Assembly: GCA_020631735.1 (NCBI GenBank)
Contig: CM036168.1
Coordinates: 100,584,036-100,648,035, forward strand
Direction of reading: 5' to 3'
Length of the DNA stretch: 64,000 bases
From: Saccharum officinarum
Lineage: Eukaryota; Streptophyta; Magnoliopsida; Poales; Poaceae
The translations under genes and the position numbers were made by a program. Below are positions 56,679 through 64,000 of the stretch, one piece after another (positions within the stretch are counted from its first letter, which is position 1; each line of letters starts with the position of its first letter). The notes below the pieces were generated by a model. The model did no database searches. It had not been told where the DNA came from and saw only the letters and a list, made by a program, of their open reading frames with translations.

Positions 56679-59600
56679 TGTCACAGAACCTCCTAATTAT
56701 GATGGCCCACAAGCACACGTCATTGCCATAATGACCTCTGACAGTCGTACTTATGTTCACCATAACTTAAAAGGCCTGCTTTCCTCCGAACAGGATCCAA
56801 TCACAGGAGTATTGCAATATTACAACAGTTTATTCAAAATATTCAACAGAGTAAAGTAGCGGAAGTCTTACAATAACTTAGGTTACAAACCAGTTTTCAA
56901 ACTTAAAACCTTATGTAACATTATTACAAACCAGTAGTAGAGAAGTATCGGTAGTAGCTTTATTACATCACACAAGCGAGATGCCTTGCCCAAAGGCCAC
57001 ACAATCTACTCGTCGTCACTGTCTTCAACCACGACGGTCATGCAACAAGGCTCGAAGCAGACTTGTTCATGAACCGCACCTGCAACAAGGGGTTAACAAA
57101 CCCTGAGTACGAGAGTACTCAACAAGACTTACCCGACTAAGACAAAGACTCCAAGGGCATGCTAGCTTTAGGGAATCAAGGTACGGGTAATCAAGAATCA
57201 AATTTTCTTTTGCAGAAAAGCTTACTAAGGTAAGTCCTTATCTTCAATATTTTACTTTTACCATTGATGGTTCATTAACCAATTCTAGGTGATCCTAATC
57301 TAGATCAAAGTAATTATTATCAAAACCTTTCTCATTCTTTCTTTCAATTCCAGTTCTTAACTACGATGTTGGTGCAAGGCCAAGACTCCTTTCTCGTGGA
57401 GTAACGACGATTCGAACCGCTTCATTTACCCAGCTGGGGATTCCTAACCACACGACATATGTAGAACTGAATCTTGCATATATCAACTCTTACCCGAATA
57501 ACTCAAAACCAGAACGTGTCCATCGCCACCCGAGAGCACAGTACTCCTCGAACCCGGCCCAATTCTAGCCCCGAGGGTACACGTTACTCTCGCCATCTCT
57601 CCACTCCCAGTGCGAGGTTAGACGTTCTCGTAATGGACTAACCAAAGTAAGGCTTACCCGACATGGGCACATGGCTAGTACTAATAAAAACTCCATGACG
57701 CGAGGGCCAACAACGTACGGTCCTTAACTGATAAGGCGGAAACAATACAGTGGGACTCCTTTCCCAATGCATGTTAGCAGTGGCCAAACCACCCGCCCGA
57801 TCTTACAAGTTCATTCACATATTTCAATATTCATTCGATATGCCGTCATGGCTATGTAAACATTCATTTAAAAGCTTAACTTCTAAGCATAGCGAAGCAT
57901 ACTACGCATTTTCTGTAAATCAGGTATCAAGGTTGATATCACAATAATCAAGGATGATAATGCAGCAATTAGGTTATCACTCAACTCCTAATTACTTAAT
58001 GCAGTCAACCATAATATAAATAATAAAACATTTGTAAAACTCAAGGTAGGGTTTAAATGCACCGGGGCTTGCCTTGCTCAAACACGACGACCGACTCAGA
58101 CTCGAGGACTTCACCCCTGGTCCGGAACCCACCGACGATCGCTCTTCTCCGGAAGCTTGATCGACGACTTCGGCTTCCTCGAAAGCGGAGACTACACGAA
58201 TACATAACATGCTTTAACATGATGTTCGATGATAAACATGATGCTTGATGATAACATGCCACGGTTACGATTTGAGTACAACTTTTCTTCACGGTACAGT
58301 CGCAAACAGAAAACCTACTAACTAGAAGCGGCGATTCCAGCGATACCAGCTTTTAACCTAACAAGTTACTAACGAGCTCAATCATGAAATTAAGGTGCCA
58401 GAGATCACGAAAAGGTAGTGACCTAAGGACATCACTCAATTAAAAGGCACACAACACTTAAAGTTCTCAAATTAATATTTATTTTCTATTTAATAATTAG
58501 GGCATAATTAGAAGTTGATCAAATTTTACCTAATCAAGCTCAAACTTTTTCTATGGGTTAAGAATGAATTACAACAGTGTTATAATAAATTTCATAATTT
58601 TTTGATAAATAAATTAATTATTAAAATTACTGGAAGTTGCATTTAATCTTTAATGAAACTAATTAATTCTACTGCTCAAAGTATTCAAATTCATGATTTA
58701 ACATTTTTCCTAGATAGTTTATACATTGAAAAGCTTACACAAAAATTTTCATGAATTTTGGAACTCTACACAATTTTTAATGAAATAAACAAATAACAAC
58801 ACTATTCATTTATTTGAAAAAGAAAACAAAAACGAAAAACCGAACCGGGCCGATCTCCTCTTCCCTCCGGTCCGGCCCAGCCGAGCGGCCCGCTCGCGCG
58901 CGCCCGCGCTCGCGCTCGCGACCGGCCCAGCCGCGCGGCCCAGCAGCGGCCTGCCCCGCGCGCTGGCTCTCTCTCTCACTCGCTGACACTGCGTCCCCAC
59001 CTGTCATCTTCCTCCTCCCGCTCGCCCGCTCGCTCCCGCGTGCCCGCGCGCTCGCCCGCGGTGACCGGCCGATGACCGAAGCCTCGGTCGACCAACCGAG
59101 CGATCCGACAGCCTCTACGCGACCTAGCGAACCCGTTTTGCTAACTTGCAGCTCGTCTCGAGCTCCGGTGCTACCTTACCGACGACGGTGGCGGTCCGAC
59201 AACCACGGTGACCGGCGACTCGACAACACAACGGTGAAACGATCAAGGCGAGTGGTCAGGGAGCATCAGGGGCGTACCACGATCACGAAGGAGTGATCGG
59301 TTGAAGCTGAGAGGCTCTGGAGGCGGCTGGCCACGGTGGCGGGGCTCGACGGGAACGGCGGTGACCCGAGGTAGAAGACGACGGCTCCCCGGCGATCCTG
59401 AGCAGTAGCGTCTACACAAGGAGGCGCAATAGATTCGCCAGGCGATGGCGGAGCGATTGGCGAGATGGAGATGACTGCGGTGGAGTAGGGAGGGCGAATT
59501 TAGCCGGCGAAAGGAAGACGGTGGCGGCGGCGATGGTGAAACCGACGGCGACAGTGGCGGTGACGGTCTTTATATAGAGTTGTGGAGCCAAAGAAGCAGC

Positions 59601-60785
59601 TGGAGAGCGCGAGGCGATCACTGTGGTCGCGGTGGCAAGCTGGAAGACCCTAGAAGCGGCCAGCGCGGCGGCAGCGGCTCGCCGGCGCCCATACCGCGCG
59701 GTGGTCGGCGGTGATTGGCCGGTCACTGTAGCTCCCCCCCCCAAATTTTGAATTTTCAAACTGTTTTCTCAAATTACTCTCAAATTCATGTAACAACTTG
59801 AAAAACTTCCAATCTATGAAATCTTCAGAATTTCAAGCTCTACAAGTTTTGTATTGAACACTTTTTCAAATTCTCACTGGATTTTGAAATTTGAATTTAA
59901 ACTCAAAAGGGGACACATTTTTCAGATTTGGTAATTTAGAAATTACTTTTGATTTTACATTGAAACTTCAAAATCTCCAAACATCAAAGTTGTATATCTT
60001 GACCAGACCTACAACTTTGCTGTTCAAAACTTTTTCAAATTCTGCCTCCATTTTGAAATCATAGTTTGGGGACAAAAATGAATTAAATTTGAAATTTGTT
60101 TATTTTCAAAATTGCTCCACATTTTACACTAAAACTTTGAAAACTCAAAACACCAAAGTTGTAGCCCTTGAAAAGTTCTACAAACTTGGTTTTGAACTTT
60201 TTTCCAAATTTTGCTTAGATTTTGAATTATTTCAAAAGGGGTAAAACAGGGTTTTGAAATTTAGGGTTTTCGGAGGATTTTAAATTGGAATTTGTTGCTA
60301 CTTTGATTGGTGATTACTTAGTGATCAAAACCTCACCCAAGGGCATCATTTGGACCAACATGACATGGTTGACCAAATGCCACTCTTGGTTGACCAATTA
60401 GCTTTTAAAAAATTCTTTTACATTTCTCCCCAGATTTGAATTTAAATTTGAATCGGAAAACTCGTGACAAGTTTTGGGACTCCAATTCAAACTCAAATTT
60501 GGAGCTTCATTTTAAATGTTGTACTTGAGCTCATACCCTACACTTGACACTAGTGGGCAACACAGTCGCACACCTCAATTTACGCAGGGCATGGACTAAG
60601 TATTTGCGGTGGCATTCGAAATTAGGGTTTTCGGGTTCGGAGCACACCACTGAGAAACACATTCAACCTAAATAAGTAAACTCGTTTTAGTTGATGCATA
60701 ACAAGTTTAACCTAACAGGGATGCTTTGCAATGCATTATGATGACATGGCAGATTAATTAGCACTATAACACCCGGGGTGTTACA
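56679..60785 (-). repeat. E3 3' LTR
   Basis: The 4,107-bp LTR begins (minus strand) TGTAACACCCCGGGTGTTAT and ends GGTTCTGTGACA. It shares with E1/E2 the intron-like hairpin element (57080-57132) and the FEQGKPRCI-encoding block (about 58055-58085). Otherwise it is diverged. It has a GC-rich island (58840-59060), a second GC-rich stretch (59280-59720) and a degenerate tandem repeat of about 170 bp (59760-60240). Confidence 0.88.
59760..60240. repeat. Degenerate tandem repeat, about 170 bp x 3, in the E3 LTR
   Basis: Three units share a TTCAAAAC(T)TTTTTCAAATTC-like block and a CCAAAGTTGTA-like block, spaced 165-172 bp apart. Similarity is moderate and was judged by eye. Confidence 0.55.
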
Positions 60786-60957
60786 GCCCTTCCCCTTAAA
60801 GAAATCTCGTCCCGAGATTTAAAGCCTTGAGTTAAGTAATGGAAAAGGAAACGTGTCAAGCAAACACGTCCAAGACTTGTCTACAAAACGGGTAGGGGTT
60901 TTCTGCATTATAAAGATTTTAAAAGGATAGGTTACAGTTTAAAGAAGAAATTGCAAC

Positions 60958-63900
60958 CTAGATAGAAGCAAAGAACTCCGGGAAATTCTCCAACAGATAA
61001 CCTTCCGATTCCCAGGTGGCTTCCTCTTCTGAATGTTGATCCCATTGTATCTTGTACCATTTAATTGTTCTACTCCGGGTAACACGATCTTTTCGATCCA
61101 AAACTCGGACAGGATATTCAGAATATGTCAAATCCGGTTCAAGTTCAACTCCCTCAACATCAACCACTTGATCAGGTACTTGCAGACACTTCTTCATTTG
61201 TGATACATGAAATACATTGTGCACGGCTGACAGTTGTTCAGGCAGCTTTAATCTATATGCCACCTTCCCACATTTTTCAATGATTTGAAAAGGACCAATA
61301 TAACGTGGTGCGAGTTTGCCTTTGACTCCAAATCTATTAACTCCTTTCATGGGTGACACTTTCAGATAAACATAATCTCCCACTTTAAACATCAAGGGTC
61401 TACGTCTTTTATCTGCATAACTCTTCTGTCGAGACTGAGCAACTTTTAAATTCTTTTGTATCTGCCTAACCTTTTCTTCCGTTTTCTTCACCAGATCAAC
61501 TCCATAAAACCATCTTTCTCCTGGTTCTGACCAGTTCAACGGAGTTCTGCACCTGCGGCCATACAATGCTTCAAACGGTGCCATTTTGATACTCTCTTGG
61601 TAACTGTTATTGTATGAGAATTCTGCTAACGGTAAACATTCATCCCATTGATCTTGATAGGTGAGAGCACAAGATCTTAACATATCTTCCAAAATTTGAT
61701 TTACTCTTTCAGTCTGTCCCCCAGTTTGTGGATGATAGGCTGTGCTGTAAAGAAGTTTAGTACCTAATGACTTTTGAAACTGTCTCCAAAATTGCGAAAC
61801 AAACTGAGTACCCCTGTCAGTAACAATTGTTTTGGGTATTCCATGTAAACTCATAATCCGAGCAACATATATTTCTGCATATCGAGATGCTCTATAGTCA
61901 ACCTTCACAGGTACAAAGTGAGCTGACTTAGTCAAACGGTCCACAATGACCCAAATTGAATCAAAGCCTCTTGAGGTCTTGGGTAACCCAGTAATGAAAT
62001 CCATACTGATATCTTCCCACTTCCAGGATGGAATGGGCAAGGGTTGTAACATTCCTGCCGACTTCAGGTGTACTGCCTTCACCTTACAACAAGTATCACA
62101 TCTAGCAACATACTTAGCAATCTCAATTTTCATTTTGGTCCACCAGAATCTCTGTTTCAAATCTTGATACATCTTATTACTTCCTGGATGAATAGAAAAC
62201 CTTGTACTATGTGCTTCATCAAGAATGAGCCGACGTAACTCTGGAACCTTTGGGACCACTAGCCGGTTCTTAAACCATAACACATCTGCCTCATCAATAC
62301 TGAAATCTGTCTGTTGACCAGTTCTAACTTTTTCTTTGATGTGAGTGATTCCGGAATTTGTTCTCTGAGCAGATACAATCTGATCTTTGAGTGTTGATTC
62401 TACTGTGACACTAGTCAGCTGACCTTGTTGAATTATTTCAATATTCAACTTTTCCAATTCGTAACACAAACTGTAATCCATTGGCTTCACAGTCGTACAA
62501 TTGCAATGATTCTTTCTACTGAGTGCATCAGCAACTACATTCGCTTTTCCAGGGTGATAGTGTACTTCTAAATCATAATCCTTTATCAACTCAAGCCACC
62601 TTCTTTGCCTCATATTCAATTCTGACTGAGTAAAGATATACTTTAAACTCTTGTGATCTGTATACATGTGGCAAGTATTACCTAACAAGTAATGACGCCA
62701 TATTTTTAATGCATGAACCACAGCTGCTAATTCAAGATCATGTGTCGGATAATGTTCTTCATGGCGCTTCAACTGTCTTGAGGCATAAGCAATGACTCTG
62801 CCTTCCTGCATCAATACGCAACCAAGGCCAATACCCGAGGCATCACAGTAAACATCAAATGGCTTTTCTATATCTGGTTGTGCCAAAACTGGAGCAGTTG
62901 TCAATGACTTCTTTAAAATTCTAAAAGCTTTCTCACATTCTGTAGACCATATGAACTTAGTTTGATTCTTCAACAACTCTGTGATTGGCTTGGCTACCTT
63001 TGAAAAGTCAGGTATGAATCGACGGTAATAACCCGCCATTCCCAGAAAACTTCGGACTTCATGAACTGAGATTGGTGGCTTCCAATTCAGAATATCTTTC
63101 ACCTTGCCAGGATCTACTGCTACTCCTTCGGCTGACAACACATGTCCTAAGAATTGCACTTCTTTTAACCAAAACTCACATTTACTGAACTTGGCATACA
63201 ATTGATGATCTCTCAGACGAGTCAGAACAATTCTGAGATGCTCAACATGCTCTTCTTCACTTTTGGAGTATACCAGAATATCATCAATAAAAACAACCAC
63301 AAACTTGTCAAGTTCTGGCATGAAAACTGAATTCATCAGATACATGAAATGTGCCGGTGCATTAGTGAGACCAAAAGACATAACTAGGTACTCATACAGT
63401 CCATATCTGGTGGTGAATGCAGTCTTTGGAATATCTTCAGGTCGAATCTTAATTTGATGGTATCCTGATCGAAGATCGATCTTTGAAAATACCTTTGCCC
63501 CCGCAAGCTGATCAAAGAGCAGATCAATGCGAGGCAACGGATATTTATTCTTAATGGTTACTTCATTCAGCGGTCGATAGTCAACACACATCCTTAAAGT
63601 CTGATCTTTCTTCTTGACAAAAAGAGCTGGACATCCCCATGGTGAGGAACTGGGTCTGATAAAACCTTTGTCACGTAACTCTTGCAATTGATCCTTAAGT
63701 TCTGCTAATTCATTGGGTGGCATTCTGTAAGCTCTCCGGGATATTGGGGCAGTACCCGGTTTTAACTCAATCACAAACTCTACATCTCTGTCTGGTGGCA
63801 GACCTGGTAGATCATCTGGAAACACGTCTGGAAATTCACAGACTACCGGTATATCACAAATCTCCTGTACTGAAGTTGCACATACCCTTTCAACTGTTCT

Positions 63901-64000
63901 CTTTGGGATAGGAAGTTGGATAAGAAGATGAGATTTATTATCTGGCAGGTTCAACCTTATAGTTCTGTGCAGTGCATCTATAAGGGCTCCTCTTTGGTAC
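60958..64000 (-). CDS. E3 pol polyprotein, open frame, 5' end outside window
   Basis: The frame is open from the window edge (64000) to the stop at 60958, at least 1,013 codons. It begins in the C-terminal part of protease ([19 protein letters not shown]). RT has [10 protein letters not shown] and FIDDILVYS, RNase H has [14 protein letters not shown] and [13 protein letters not shown], and the integrase zinc site ends CDTCCKVKA. The core has [15 protein letters not shown] and TGGQTERVN. The C-terminal module ([11 protein letters not shown]) is followed by a chromodomain-like tail: [19 protein letters not shown], then [20 protein letters not shown]. All catalytic motifs are intact with no stop or frameshift, so this copy could be functional if its gag is intact. 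Confidence 0.93.
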   Translation of the reverse strand, partial: YQRGALIDALHRTIRLNLPDNKSHLLIQLPIPKRTVERVCATSVQEICDIPVVCEFPDVFPDDLPGLPPDRDVEFVIELKPGTAPISRRAYRMPPNELAELKDQLQELRDKGFIRPSSSPWGCPALFVKKKDQTLRMCVDYRPLNEVTIKNKYPLPRIDLLFDQLAGAKVFSKIDLRSGYHQIKIRPEDIPKTAFTTRYGLYEYLVMSFGLTNAPAHFMYLMNSVFMPELDKFVVVFIDDILVYSKSEEEHVEHLRIVLTRLRDHQLYAKFSKCEFWLKEVQFLGHVLSAEGVAVDPGKVKDILNWKPPISVHEVRSFLGMAGYYRRFIPDFSKVAKPITELLKNQTKFIWSTECEKAFRILKKSLTTAPVLAQPDIEKPFDVYCDASGIGLGCVLMQEGRVIAYASRQLKRHEEHYPTHDLELAAVVHALKIWRHYLLGNTCHMYTDHKSLKYIFTQSELNMRQRRWLELIKDYDLEVHYHPGKANVVADALSRKNHCNCTTVKPMDYSLCYELEKLNIEIIQQGQLTSVTVESTLKDQIVSAQRTNSGITHIKEKVRTGQQTDFSIDEADVLWFKNRLVVPKVPELRRLILDEAHSTRFSIHPGSNKMYQDLKQRFWWTKMKIEIAKYVARCDTCCKVKAVHLKSAGMLQPLPIPSWKWEDISMDFITGLPKTSRGFDSIWVIVDRLTKSAHFVPVKVDYRASRYAEIYVARIMSLHGIPKTIVTDRGTQFVSQFWRQFQKSLGTKLLYSTAYHPQTGGQTERVNQILEDMLRSCALTYQDQWDECLPLAEFSYNNSYQESIKMAPFEALYGRRCRTPLNWSEPGERWFYGVDLVKKTEEKVRQIQKNLKVAQSRQKSYADKRRRPLMFKVGDYVYLKVSPMKGVNRFGVKGKLAPRYIGPFQIIEKCGKVAYRLKLPEQLSAVHNVFHVSQMKKCLQVPDQVVDVEGVELEPDLTYSEYPVRVLDRKDRVTRSRTIKWYKIQWDQHSEEEATWESEGYLLENFPEFFASI

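Larger units (their letters stand above)
56679..64000 (-). mobile_element. E3: Gypsy chromovirus related to E1/E2, 5' part beyond the window
   Basis: Read on the minus strand it holds the 3' LTR (56679-60785), a PPT and an open pol frame to the window edge. Its proteins are clearly related to E1 but diverged (for example [24 protein letters not shown] versus [16 protein letters not shown]). It is inserted inside E2, so it is younger than E2. Confidence 0.9.

Overview
The window is nuclear DNA from a grass, probably a panicoid of the Andropogoneae type (sorghum, sugarcane, Miscanthus or maize relatives). Three things point there: intron-containing plant genes, Copia and Gypsy LTR retrotransposons of grass lineages, and many small Tourist- and Stowaway-like elements. 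The species assignment is inference. I saw no rRNA, tRNA or CRISPR.

Layout. 1-4721 is the body of a decayed SIRE-type Copia element (+). 4722-5398 is an antisense fragment of a related LTR. 5399-19745 is a complete, young, 14.3-kb Gypsy chromovirus (Tekay/Del-like, called E1) with 3.86-kb LTRs. Between its primer-binding site and gag it carries an extra ORF (10045-11019) whose product begins with a near copy of the histone H3 tail. 19746-20660 is the 3' end of another Copia element, followed by a Stowaway MITE and a 5'-truncated RTE-type LINE (21215-23392).

23409-39587 is the gene island. It holds two complete minus-strand genes: a 3-exon cis-prenyltransferase (24489-25660) and an 11-exon KDO transferase, KDTA (34305-38508). 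Between them lies a tandem duplication of about 650 bp (25888-33858). One copy was invaded by three MITEs and a larger Tourist-like element, itself hit by a 4.2-kb hAT transposon with a nearly intact transposase. The other copy took one MITE. Each copy keeps the empty sites of the other.

39588-41486 is a solo SIRE-type LTR with a perfect 5-bp target duplication. 42647-43410 is a non-autonomous hAT. From 43670 to the end there is a three-layer nest: a Tat-like Gypsy element (+, 43670-48067), interrupted by a second copy of the E1 family (E2, minus, 48068-56678), interrupted in turn by a third, related Gypsy element (E3, minus, 56679-64000 and beyond).

Most of the sequence is therefore selfish DNA. 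The points of most interest are the H3-tail-mimic ORF in a chromodomain-type retrotransposon, an acidic ORF inside the LTR whose differences between copies are almost all synonymous, a conserved intron-like hairpin in all three LTR types, and the natural record of MITE insertion given by the tandem duplication.
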